Shown: one piece after another, positions 45,145 through 53,941 of the stretch
How positions within the stretch are numbered: the first letter of the stretch is position 1
How the letters are laid out: every line of letters starts with the position of its first letter
Assembly: GCA_002295635.1 (NCBI GenBank)
Contig: DBHK01000027.1
Location: forward strand, 248,001 to 312,000
Length of the DNA stretch: 64,000 nucleotides
From: UBA830 sp002295635
GTDB lineage: Bacteria; Pseudomonadota; Alphaproteobacteria; MPNO01; UBA830
Reading direction: 5' to 3'
Notes under the pieces: generated by a model
Databases searched by the model: none
Told to the model about the DNA's origin: nothing
What the model saw: only the letters and a program-made list of their open reading frames with translations
Program-made: the position numbers and the translations under genes

Positions 45145-46538
45145 CGCTAGCATTCCCGCCCACCATTGCCGAGGCGGCAGTCGATATGGCGGAAGGTAAC
45201 TTGACGGCCGTTGATCTCACCAAACTGTGCCTCGATCGGATCGAATCTTTTGACGGGGTAATCAACGCATATCATAAGGTCCTGAGAGATGAAGCGCTCG
45301 ATTCAGCAGCGGCGTCCGATGCTCGCCGCTTAGCTGGTAACCTACGAGGTCGGCTTGACGGAATTCCAATTTCTGTAAAGGCGGTGATCGAAGTCGAGAA
45401 GCAAGCATGTACCGCTAATTCTCGCGTGTTACGGGATAACATCGCCGATAACGACTCGGCAGTTATCGGCCGGCTGAGAGCTGCTGGAGCGGTTATTTTG
45501 GGTATTGTAGATACATATGAGTTCGCGTTTGGTGGTCGCCCCACCCTCGACGCTCTTTTCCAGCCTGCCTGTAATCCTTGGGACTCAACAAGATCGACAG
45601 GCGGATCGTCGTCCGGCTGCGGAGCTGCTATCGCGGCCGGCTTATGTCTTGGGGCCGTGGGCTCCGATGCCGGTGGATCGATCCGAACTCCGGCAGCACT
45701 ATGCGGTATCGCCGGTATAAAGCCGACTATTGGGCGAGTTCCGACCTCTGGTGTGGTGCCGTTGACCTTTTCACTTGATACGGTCGGGCCGATGGCGCAA
45801 ACGGTCGAAGACTGCGCGTATATGCTTCAGGAGATGGCGGGGTTCGAAGCACTTGACCAACTTTCCGCTAATGTTTCAGTTCCAGATTACGTGATGGCGT
45901 TGGAAGGACGGCTTGATGGTCTAACGATTGGTATTTGTCGGAGCTTCTATCGCGACGATTTTAACACGCCGAGTGATATAGCGGCTGCCTATGATGCAAT
46001 TCAACCTGTGCTGGAGAGCCTCGGCGCGTTGGTAATAGAAACACAACTTCCATCTTTGCTAGATTTTCACGCCGTAGGACGGCTAATGCTTCCATCAGAA
46101 GCCTATGCGATTCATGAAGAGAATCTGCAAAATAGGTGGGAGGACTTCGGTCCGTTGGCGCGCAACCGGATGATGTTGGGTGCATTTGTAACGTCCGCCG
46201 ACTACTTGCAGGCGCAGCGTCGACGGCGCGAGTTGGCCGCTGCGGTTGACGATGTATTTCAAGAATGTGACGCATTAGTCGCACCCGCTATGCTGACTCC
46301 AGCCCCACCAATGGACTCGAACGAACCCTTCCCATTCTTAGCCGCACCAATGATCAATGTACCGTTCAATCTGACTGATCATCCGGCTGTGTCAGTACGC
46401 TGCGGTTTCCAAGATAGTGGCATGCCGGTAGGTGCACAAATCATAACCCGCCGTTGGAACGAAGCGGGCGCACTTCTCGTGGCGGACGCTTACGAACGAG
46501 CATCAGAATGGCTGGGGGAAAGGGCGACGATAGAGTGA
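45141..46538 (+). CDS. amidase-signature family hydrolase
   Basis: 465 aa. The Ser-cisSer-Lys triad is K80 (ISVKAVIE), cis-Ser S156 in TGGSSSGC and nucleophile S180 in GSDAGGSIRTPA. Length is typical of stand-alone AtzE/GatA-type amidases. The preceding 67-aa gene is translationally coupled and probably encodes a partner subunit. It is not GatA of the tRNA-amidotransferase as far as context shows: no gatB or gatC cluster is nearby. Confidence 0.93.
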   Translation: MTLAFPPTIAEAAVDMAEGNLTAVDLTKLCLDRIESFDGVINAYHKVLRDEALDSAAASDARRLAGNLRGRLDGIPISVKAVIEVEKQACTANSRVLRDNIADNDSAVIGRLRAAGAVILGIVDTYEFAFGGRPTLDALFQPACNPWDSTRSTGGSSSGCGAAIAAGLCLGAVGSDAGGSIRTPAALCGIAGIKPTIGRVPTSGVVPLTFSLDTVGPMAQTVEDCAYMLQEMAGFEALDQLSANVSVPDYVMALEGRLDGLTIGICRSFYRDDFNTPSDIAAAYDAIQPVLESLGALVIETQLPSLLDFHAVGRLMLPSEAYAIHEENLQNRWEDFGPLARNRMMLGAFVTSADYLQAQRRRRELAAAVDDVFQECDALVAPAMLTPAPPMDSNEPFPFLAAPMINVPFNLTDHPAVSVRCGFQDSGMPVGAQIITRRWNEAGALLVADAYERASEWLGERATIE

Positions 46539-46568
46539 TTTATAGCGGCGGGAATAAAATGCTACTGA

Positions 46569-47741
46569 CTATTCCGCTGCAATAGCGTCAGTGCCTATTC
46601 CCAGATGTTTCAACTTCGGGATTACACACTCGCCAAACAGCCTAAGATTTTTTTCGGTTAATTCTCGAGGAAGAGTTCCAAACTGTAGCATTGGGGCAAC
46701 ATTACCGAAGCCCATCTCAGCCTGATATGTCTCTAGCTTTGAGATGACTGTCTCGGCACTGCCGCAAAGAAACATACCATTATCAATTAGAGTATCGCAG
46801 TCGAGGTAGCTTTGCCGTACCTTGTACTTTCCTTCTACTACCGATTTGTAACTACTTAAGGATGAGTAGCCCGGCGGCAGCTTATACTGTGTCGGCGAAG
46901 ATATAAACTTGTTGAACAGGCTTTCGATATGTGGCGCTGCTTCCTTTCGGGCGATCTCATCGGTTTCCGCGACATATGCTGGCATTGCCCAACCTAGTTG
47001 TTCTGGAGGACACTCGTAACCGTATGCCTCGCATTGGTCACGATAAGCTTTCAAATTCTTGCGCACTGATGCCACCGGACTGAAGGTAATAATATACGTG
47101 TATTTACGGTCTGGATGAGCTGCAAATTCCACGGTTTCAGTGGACCCCTGAGATGGAATCCAGATTGGTGGCCGCGGGCTTTGATATGGGCGAGGCCAAA
47201 TATTCACATATTGAAAATGATAATGTTTGCCATAAAATTCGAATGGGCCAGGCTCAGACCACGCGCGAACGATTAAGTCGTGTGCCTCGCGGAAACGCTC
47301 ATGGCTGAAGCCCGGATTGGTCATCGATGCATGATACTCGCACCCAATTCCGCGAACGAAGCCAGCAATGAAGCGACCCTCCATTAGATTGTCGATCATC
47401 GCAAATTCTTCTGCGATGACTAGAGGGTTTTCGACGATTGGCAAAGCGCGGCCAATGACACCGATCGAGGCCTTTTTAAGGCGTCGCGACAGAGCTCCTG
47501 CCAAGACGTTAGGTGATGGCATCATTCCGTAGGCGGTTTGGTGATGTTCATTCACGCACACTCCATCAAACCCTAGTGTTTCCGCCATCTCCAATTCGTC
47601 GAGATAGCGATGATAGAGCTGTGCTCCCTTTTTGGGGTCGTAATAGGAATTCGGTAGATTGATCCACGACGATTTATTAGTTTCTAAGTAGTCGGGGTCG
47701 ATTGCTTGGTAGGGCATGAGGTGAAAGAAATAAAACTTCAT
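46569..47741 (-). CDS. LLM-class (luciferase-like) flavin monooxygenase (2)
   Basis: 390 aa TIM-barrel enzyme. Typical parts are LGFDGVCVNEHHQTAYGMMPSP near residue 57, ALPIVENPLVIAEEFAMID near 100, RFIAGFVRGIG near 125 and PPIWIPSQGS near 190. Members cleave or oxidise C-S, C-N or C-C bonds with FMNH2. It is coupled by ATGA overlap to the hydrolase gene upstream, so both probably act on one substrate. Confidence 0.92.
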   Translation of the reverse strand: MKFYFFHLMPYQAIDPDYLETNKSSWINLPNSYYDPKKGAQLYHRYLDELEMAETLGFDGVCVNEHHQTAYGMMPSPNVLAGALSRRLKKASIGVIGRALPIVENPLVIAEEFAMIDNLMEGRFIAGFVRGIGCEYHASMTNPGFSHERFREAHDLIVRAWSEPGPFEFYGKHYHFQYVNIWPRPYQSPRPPIWIPSQGSTETVEFAAHPDRKYTYIITFSPVASVRKNLKAYRDQCEAYGYECPPEQLGWAMPAYVAETDEIARKEAAPHIESLFNKFISSPTQYKLPPGYSSLSSYKSVVEGKYKVRQSYLDCDTLIDNGMFLCGSAETVISKLETYQAEMGFGNVAPMLQFGTLPRELTEKNLRLFGECVIPKLKHLGIGTDAIAAE

Positions 47742-48523
47742 GATTCGACTCCATTCGTGTGGGCTGTCACGCCAGAGATAAAGTCATCTAGTTTTTCCTG
47801 CTGTGGCAGATGTCCGCACTGAGGAATAATTTTTAGCTCTGAGCCCGGGATTAGTTTCTGCATTGCTTCTCCGTACGCGGGGGGGAATATTTTGTCGGAG
47901 TCACCCCAAAGGATAAGAGATGGGATATCTATCCTGTGAAGCCATTTCTGGAGCTCCGGGTTATAAAATCTTGGGTGCCAGGCCATTTTAGCAGTTGAGA
48001 AATGGTTTTTCAGCGCAATATCGGTGTCTTCCTCTGACGGGTTCTTGGAGAGTCTCGCCTCAGCCAATTTGGGATCAAAGAAGGTATTGTAGACCCTCTC
48101 ATCGTCATCCCAGAGGAAAATATCACCTTTCGGAACGCCGTCTACATGGATTCCTGCGGCAGAAACAAGGGTTAAGGTTTCAATTTTTGCTGTCGAACGA
48201 ACACAAATTTCCAGTGCAAGCCACCCCCCCAGAGAATTTCCGACTAGGTGAACTTTGTCTTCTTCGATCGTATTCAGGAAATCAAGATAGAAGTAGGCTA
48301 GGTCGCCCATACCATCCAGCCATTCCGGGGTGTCAGAACGTCCCCAGCCTGGATGACTAGGAACCGTGACCTTATAGTGCTCGGAAAGGCGGTCCATATA
48401 AGGCATCCAGTTATGTGCTCCCCCTGCTCCATGGAGAAACACCAGAGCTGGCCCATCGCCGCCTTTCAGCACCTCAATATTGCATCCCGCTATCGAAATT
48501 CGTTCGGAGGAATGCTCTGTCAT
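47738..48523 (-). CDS. alpha/beta hydrolase (2)
   Basis: 261 aa. The oxyanion loop is FLHGAGGAHNW, the nucleophile elbow LVGNSLGGWLALE, Asp in WGDSDKIFPP and His in CGHLPQQE. It resembles MhpC/BphD-type meta-cleavage hydrolases. First gene of a two-gene operon with the LLM monooxygenase, with AAGGTGG before the ATG and a large dyad ~20 bases upstream. Confidence 0.92.
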   Translation of the reverse strand: MTEHSSERISIAGCNIEVLKGGDGPALVFLHGAGGAHNWMPYMDRLSEHYKVTVPSHPGWGRSDTPEWLDGMGDLAYFYLDFLNTIEEDKVHLVGNSLGGWLALEICVRSTAKIETLTLVSAAGIHVDGVPKGDIFLWDDDERVYNTFFDPKLAEARLSKNPSEEDTDIALKNHFSTAKMAWHPRFYNPELQKWLHRIDIPSLILWGDSDKIFPPAYGEAMQKLIPGSELKIIPQCGHLPQQEKLDDFISGVTAHTNGVES

Positions 48524-48543
48524 GTTCCACCTTGCTTTGTTGT

Positions 48544-48580
48544 CGGCGTATTTACTTTATAGTCTTACTATTATACGCCG
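48544..48580. promoter_or_regulatory. large nested dyad upstream of the hydrolase-LLM operon
   Basis: CGGCGTAT (48544-48551) and ATACGCCG (48573-48580) are perfect eight-base arms, and inside them ATAGT-CTT-ACTAT (48559-48571) forms a second dyad. It lies 21-57 bases before the minus-strand start codon, where an operator or a leader-RNA hairpin would act. Between 48581 and the next gene end (48854) I see no gene. Confidence 0.4.
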
Positions 48581-48853
48581 CTGCGGCGCTCAACGGAAAT
48601 TTATGAAACATCCATAAGTTTTATAATTCCCAGTGTATTAAGCAAATTAATACTCCAGATTATATCCAACGAAAACCATGGTGCGGATAAAAACGGCAAA
48701 TGCGTTTAGAAACTGGTGGTGAAATCAGCGATCTCAGGCAAAGGAGGCTAATTTCTGTCCCCCGAATAACCCATATATACTTCTTTTCCACTATAGGGCC
48801 CGGTAGGGAGACAAACCGGTGAAGGTCACGCCGTTTGTGAACCACGAGTATCT

Positions 48854-49801
48854 CTACGTAGTCTTAGCCCCATAATAGAGCATGGAAACATGCTTAGCCT
48901 CAGCGAAAAATAGCCAGCGTTCGACCAATACACCTAAAGAGACAGAAATTGCAGCGAGCAAAGTGCCGGGAATAGCGATAGAAGAATCCGCATTGCTCGT
49001 TAGCCCTGTGAGGATGATCGGGATCAGGAAATATGTGAAAAAGCAGATGCGGCGAAGTTTTCGCGCGTGTTTTCGAGCGACAGAGAATCCCATTTCTCGC
49101 TGAACAAAATTTTCAGTCATGGTTGGCGAGTCTAGCAAACGCACCTTTCCAAGATTAGCCAAACCTGTCGCGCTTTCCAACGTAACTGTGCCGCTTTTCG
49201 TATCAATACTCCGCCAATATTTCCGCTTAACATAAAAGGTCAAGAATAACGCGATGATCACGACAAGGGCGACCTCCGGTGTCTGATGTCCGAACATCTG
49301 TACAAGTGCGTGGAACCACACAGATCCAGATAGAAGCGCAAAGCAGAGATAGCCGGGCACAGTCAACCTATTGTGCCAGGCGCTGATAGTTCGGAGGGTT
49401 GCATAGATCATGCCCGTTGAATGGACGGTGAGCAGACACATCATAGCCAGAACGGCGGCGATGAATCCATATTCTCCATCAAGCGATCCTACAATTAACC
49501 AGCCCCACGCAGTAAGAATCAAGGGCAAGTATGTTACAGTCGCCAAAACACCCTCGCGGGATAACCAAGAAGACTTCCACTGGCTGTAAGCCCGCCATGC
49601 CCGTTCAGGGTGACCAAGATGGACAGTTGATGAGAGAAGGCCACCTGTTACAAGCAAGGCGCCAAGACTAAGACCAATTGCCCCAAACCATGGATCTATA
49701 GGCACCCCGTTCAACGCACCAAACATTGCCATAAGGAAGATTAATCCGTAACCGGCGCCAGACGCTGTGGTAAAGAATATGACGGAATAAGCCGGATGCA
49801 T
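48854..49801 (-). CDS. DmsC/SoeC-like membrane anchor subunit
   Basis: 315 aa with about eight membrane helices, starting MHPAYSVIFFTTASGAGYGL, followed by a HLGHPERAWRA segment, both characteristic of DMSO-reductase-type anchors. It would pass electrons from the Fe-S subunit to the quinone pool. Last gene of a molybdoenzyme operon, 12 bases after the Fe-S subunit gene. Confidence 0.9.
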   Translation of the reverse strand: MHPAYSVIFFTTASGAGYGLIFLMAMFGALNGVPIDPWFGAIGLSLGALLVTGGLLSSTVHLGHPERAWRAYSQWKSSWLSREGVLATVTYLPLILTAWGWLIVGSLDGEYGFIAAVLAMMCLLTVHSTGMIYATLRTISAWHNRLTVPGYLCFALLSGSVWFHALVQMFGHQTPEVALVVIIALFLTFYVKRKYWRSIDTKSGTVTLESATGLANLGKVRLLDSPTMTENFVQREMGFSVARKHARKLRRICFFTYFLIPIILTGLTSNADSSIAIPGTLLAAISVSLGVLVERWLFFAEAKHVSMLYYGAKTT

Positions 49802-49813
49802 GTTAGTACGCCG

Positions 49814-50575
49814 CTACCTGGACAGGACCCGGTCAACCCAGCGCAGGAACTTATTGTCCCCATTGGTCGATAGGTCCGAGAGTGGTTTCAGGGATGCGCC
49901 GACGCCAGAACGGCCCTGGTCTTTCTTTGCTGCTCGGGGTGGTAAATATCGGTTGACCGGCTTATAGCCCAGCTCCGGCATTAGGTCTTGCCCACAACGT
50001 TCAGCAACAAGCTGCGAGACTTCCGAGTTTGGATCACCTAGGTCGCCGAAATGTCTTGCACTAGCGGGGCAGGTCGAAACGCATGCAGGTACCCGGTCTT
50101 CCTCCTCCAAGTTTTCATTGTAAATCCGGTCGATGCACAACGTACACTTCTTCATTACGCCGGCATCCTCATCGTATTCGCGTGCGCCGTACGGGCATGC
50201 CCAAGAACAAAGTTTGCAGCCTATACAAGCATCCTCGTTCACTAGTACGATACCGTCATCTTCACGCTTATATGAAGCCCCGGTGGGACAAACGGTAACG
50301 CAGGCGGCATCCTCGCAGTGAAGGCAGGAACGAGGGAAATGGACTGTGCGGCTCTCCGTGCCCTGACCTGCTTCGAAGGTATGGATCCGGTTAAACCACA
50401 CGCCATTCGGATCGCTACCATAGGGATCGTGATCGGGCAGCGGAGCGGAATGGCCTCCAGTATTCCATTCCTTGCAGTTCACCGCGCAGGCGTGACAACC
50501 GACACAGGTGTCAAGGTCTATCACCAACCCGAGTTGCTTATCGCCGGGTTGCGGGCGAGGTGGCAGAAGGGTCAT
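49814..50575 (-). CDS. four-cluster [4Fe-4S] subunit (DmsB/SoeB-like)
   Basis: 253 aa. Cys-rich motifs in order: CVGCHACAVNCKEW near residue 25, CLHCEDAACVTVCPTGA near 95, CIGCKLCSWACPYGA and CTLCIDRI with CVSTCPASA. This is the usual electron-transfer subunit of complex-iron-sulfur molybdoenzymes. Its ATG overlaps the stop of the catalytic-subunit gene and it is followed by the anchor. Confidence 0.93.
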   Translation of the reverse strand: MTLLPPRPQPGDKQLGLVIDLDTCVGCHACAVNCKEWNTGGHSAPLPDHDPYGSDPNGVWFNRIHTFEAGQGTESRTVHFPRSCLHCEDAACVTVCPTGASYKREDDGIVLVNEDACIGCKLCSWACPYGAREYDEDAGVMKKCTLCIDRIYNENLEEEDRVPACVSTCPASARHFGDLGDPNSEVSQLVAERCGQDLMPELGYKPVNRYLPPRAAKKDQGRSGVGASLKPLSDLSTNGDNKFLRWVDRVLSR

Positions 50576-53493
50576 TTGTTCCCACCGCCGTTTTCATTAC
50601 CCGGTCGAGAGCGGTTTGATTTGAAAAGCCCACCATAGCGCAGGATGTTGTCGCGCAAGGAGTGCCCGCCGCGACATGGCAAGGTATCAAATTGCGGGAA
50701 AGTTATTTCGTTCGCTACAGGCCCGACCTCCGCTTTTTCGATACGGACCCGGAGATCGTACCATGCAGCCTGGCCTGTAACCGGGTCAGAATTCGAGTAG
50801 CGGTAGCCATTTTCCTTTGGCGGCAGTAATTCTGAAATAACGTGGTTTAGGAGAAAGCCCTTTTTGGCTTCCGGCGCGTCCGGGGCGAGATTCCATGAAC
50901 CCGACCGTTTGCCGATTGCGTTCCAAGTCCACACCGTGTCGTGTTGCGTCCCTTCCATCAACCGAATCTGTACTTTAATCCGACTATGACGACTGATCAC
51001 CCATACCCAGTCATCGTCTTTCAGACCCCCCAGCTCCGCCTTGGTGCGATTCATATAAAGACGATTGCTAGTATGGATCTGACGCAGCCACGCGTTTTGG
51101 GAACCCCAAGAATGGTACATCGCCATCGGGCGTTGGGTCAGCGCATAGTATGGGTATTCATCCTCTATCCCATCTTGGGATTCTAGGGGCCTGTACCATG
51201 TCGGCAGTGGATCGAAATAGCCGCCGACGCGCACCCGATGCTGTTCGGGTGGGTTAATATCCCCGTAGCCTTGGGCGGCCAGACGGAATTTCTGAAGTGG
51301 TTCAGAATATAGCTGCATCACGATCTGGTCTGTGGAATTTATCCATCCGGATGCAGCCGCATATTCTAAATAATCTCTGTTGGCGTGTTTGTAATAACGC
51401 TGATTTTCCGGGAACTCATGGCTCCAAAAGCAGCCATTCTCAATATAGCGTTTCAACTGGTCCGGGTTAACGGCACCAGTTCCGTTGCTTTCTCCCTTCT
51501 TCCCGCGCCAACCGGCCAGTGGGCCGATCCCGGGTGTACGTTCGTGGTTTACCAGATAATCGGGATAGCCGCCGGGGTATTTGGCTGTTCCATCCTCATT
51601 GGTCATACCCGGAAGTCCGAGCCGAGCGCCAAGGTCCAGCATCACCGACTGGAATGCGCGCACGTCCCGGTCCGGCTGTATCACGGGTTGGCGGATAGCA
51701 TCGGCCGGGCCATCGGCGGAACAAATTGGTCGATCGAGGAGAGAAATGCAGTCCCAACGTTCCAAATAAGTAGTGTCTGGCAGGATAATGTCGCAATAAG
51801 GCACCGTTTCCGACCAGAATGCATCAGAATAGACTATGAAGGGAATTTTATACTCGTCAGTGTCCTGGTCGCGGTCGGTTAGCATCTCCATTACGCCGGA
51901 CGTGTTCATCGATGAATTCCACGACATGTTCGCCATGAACATAAATAGCGTGTCAATTGGGTAAGGGTCGCCTTTCCAGGCGTTGGTGATGACCATGTGC
52001 ATAAGCCCGTGCGCTGAGATCGGTGCTTCCCAAGAGTAAGCCTTGTCGATGCGCTGCGCCGTACCATCATCATCTACCAGAAGGTCTTCTGGGCCAGTAG
52101 GGAAGCCAAGCGGCGGTCCTGGTAGCGGGGTGTCGGAGTTAACCTGCATTGGCTTGCCAGCCGGTTTCTGAGGTGGAGGGCAGGGACGAGGGAAGGGTGG
52201 CTTATAGCGAAATCCGCCCGGAACATCGATCGTGCCGAGTAACATTTGCAGCACGTGAATCGCGCGACAGGTATGAAATCCGTTCGAGTGAGCCGAGATG
52301 CCCCGCATCGCGTGCATGGCGACGGGGCGGCCGATCATTCTATCCTGTTTACGACCCGCCCAGTCGGTCCATTCAACTTCGAGCACTATTTCTTTGTCGA
52401 AGGCAGCTTGCGCAAGCTCTGCCGCTACGCGTCTTATATGGTGTGCTGGCACGCCGGACCTCAAGGCGGCGGACTCCGGCCCGTAGGTCGCATCCATGTA
52501 ACGGTCGGCCATGAGTTGGAACGCTGGAACGGCTTTACGCCCGTCTTGAAGCGTAAATTCACCTACAACTTTCGGGGCTACGCCGGCGAGCCGTGCATCG
52601 GCTACCTGCCCGGTATTGTGGTCCCAGCAAAGCGGCTCGCCATCTGGTCCCCGGGCGAATAACCCATCATCGCCTGTACCAGGATCTCGGATCACCAGCC
52701 AAGGTGCATTAGTGTAGCGTACTAGGTAGTCTAGATCGATCTTGTCGGCGTGCAGTAACTCATGGATTAGCGCCATTACGAAAGCGCCGTCGGTGCCCGG
52801 CTTAATCCCGATCCATTCGTCCGCGATGGCAGAATACCCGGTTTTTACCGGATTGATAGAAACGAATTTTGCGCCGCGTTCCTTTAATAATGAAAGCCCC
52901 ATTTTTATAGGGTTGGAATCGTGGTCCTCGGCAACGCCGAACATCATAAAGTATTCTGTCCGCTCCCAATCTGGCTCTCCAAATTCCCAGAAAGAGCCTC
53001 CGATAGTGTACAGTCCAGCGGCCGCCATATTTACTGAGCAGAAACCGCCATGTGCGGCGTGATTAGGCGTACCAAACTGGCTAGCCCACCAACCCGTCAG
53101 TGCCTGACTCTGGTCTCGACCAGTAAAGAAAGCGAGTTTTTTGGGATCTTCGGCGCGGATTTTAGCAAGGCGCGCAGAGACGATCTCTAATGCCTCGTCC
53201 CATTCGATTTCTTCAAACTCACCCGATCCACGCTCGCCTACCCGTCGAAGTGGCTTGGTAAGACGGGCAGGGGAATAATGCTGCATTATTCCGGCGGAGC
53301 CTTTGCCACATAGAACGCCCTTGTTGATCGGATGATCCTTGTTGCCCTCGATGTAACGGATCTGCCCATCACGCAGATGTACCTTGATTCCACATCTGCA
53401 AGCGCACATGTAGCAGGTGGTGGTTTTGGTTTCGTCGCCAATCTTCGGCGACAGCTCTACGCGCTCTTCAGGGGTCAAAAAGTCGCCAGGCAT
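50572..53493 (-). CDS. SoeA-like molybdopterin oxidoreductase, catalytic subunit
   Basis: 973 aa from ATG 53493 (the frame is open to TTG 53574). The N-terminal [4Fe-4S] site is C27-x2-C30-x3-C34...C62 (TTTCYMCACRCGIKVH; GVLCGKGSAGIMQHY). The bis-MGD Mo ligand is probably Cys in HGGFCSVNMAAAG. There is no twin-arginine signal, so the enzyme faces the cytoplasm, as in SoeABC sulfite dehydrogenase. Long blocks such as FFTGRDQSQALTGWWASQFG agree with my memory of SoeA, but other cytoplasmic CISM enzymes are possible. Confidence 0.85.
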   Translation of the reverse strand: MPGDFLTPEERVELSPKIGDETKTTTCYMCACRCGIKVHLRDGQIRYIEGNKDHPINKGVLCGKGSAGIMQHYSPARLTKPLRRVGERGSGEFEEIEWDEALEIVSARLAKIRAEDPKKLAFFTGRDQSQALTGWWASQFGTPNHAAHGGFCSVNMAAAGLYTIGGSFWEFGEPDWERTEYFMMFGVAEDHDSNPIKMGLSLLKERGAKFVSINPVKTGYSAIADEWIGIKPGTDGAFVMALIHELLHADKIDLDYLVRYTNAPWLVIRDPGTGDDGLFARGPDGEPLCWDHNTGQVADARLAGVAPKVVGEFTLQDGRKAVPAFQLMADRYMDATYGPESAALRSGVPAHHIRRVAAELAQAAFDKEIVLEVEWTDWAGRKQDRMIGRPVAMHAMRGISAHSNGFHTCRAIHVLQMLLGTIDVPGGFRYKPPFPRPCPPPQKPAGKPMQVNSDTPLPGPPLGFPTGPEDLLVDDDGTAQRIDKAYSWEAPISAHGLMHMVITNAWKGDPYPIDTLFMFMANMSWNSSMNTSGVMEMLTDRDQDTDEYKIPFIVYSDAFWSETVPYCDIILPDTTYLERWDCISLLDRPICSADGPADAIRQPVIQPDRDVRAFQSVMLDLGARLGLPGMTNEDGTAKYPGGYPDYLVNHERTPGIGPLAGWRGKKGESNGTGAVNPDQLKRYIENGCFWSHEFPENQRYYKHANRDYLEYAAASGWINSTDQIVMQLYSEPLQKFRLAAQGYGDINPPEQHRVRVGGYFDPLPTWYRPLESQDGIEDEYPYYALTQRPMAMYHSWGSQNAWLRQIHTSNRLYMNRTKAELGGLKDDDWVWVISRHSRIKVQIRLMEGTQHDTVWTWNAIGKRSGSWNLAPDAPEAKKGFLLNHVISELLPPKENGYRYSNSDPVTGQAAWYDLRVRIEKAEVGPVANEITFPQFDTLPCRGGHSLRDNILRYGGLFKSNRSRPGNENGGGNK

Positions 53494-53677
53494 GGCGTTC
53501 GCGGATCCGTCTATTGGGGCGGGGTAGCACCCCGCAGATAACCTAGGATTAGGGCAGAACCCACGTTCGGTCAAACCATGCTATATAGAAAAACGTAGAG
53601 GCCCCTATATTATATATGCCCCCCGCTTCTTCCTAACGGTGTAATTCTAAGACGGGGAACCCAAAAGGGAAAATGTT

Positions 53678-53834
53678 ATGTCTCCACGCGTTGAATGTTT
53701 TTTCGATGAAAATCCAAACTCAGCGTTTCACGTCGCCAACGATCCGGCCACTATGATAGCCGGTGAACGTTTTCTGAGGGATCGCTATTGATTATGTTGC
53801 TTATGCTTCGGGTGCTATCTATGACTAAGCAGGT
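53678..53834 (+). pseudogene. possible fragment of an MBL-fold protein
   Basis: An ATG at 53678 after an AAAGGGA site opens 37 codons (MSPRVECFFDENPNSAFHVA, then NDPATMIAGERF) to a stop at 53791. A shifted frame then reads DYVAYASGAIYD to a stop at ~53834. This resembles the start of MBL-fold persulfide dioxygenase-like proteins (VKxFFDExTxTxxxVxxDPAT, then an LDYDxxSG element). Without the metal-binding HxHxDH it would be dead. The match is short and from memory; the rest of 53575-53941 shows no gene. Confidence 0.35.
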
Positions 53835-53941
53835 CTCACACCATAGGTTTTTCTATTTACTATCATTTTCGTTGGTCCCCTTGTGCGTAGCAGGGTTTCT
53901 CCGTTTAAATACGCGGTAACTACATTAGGGCATATCAGAGA

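Noticed and set aside
48660..48845. 61-codon minus-strand frame before the SoeC-like gene end
   Set aside because: Composition unlike coding sequence here and no ribosome-binding site.
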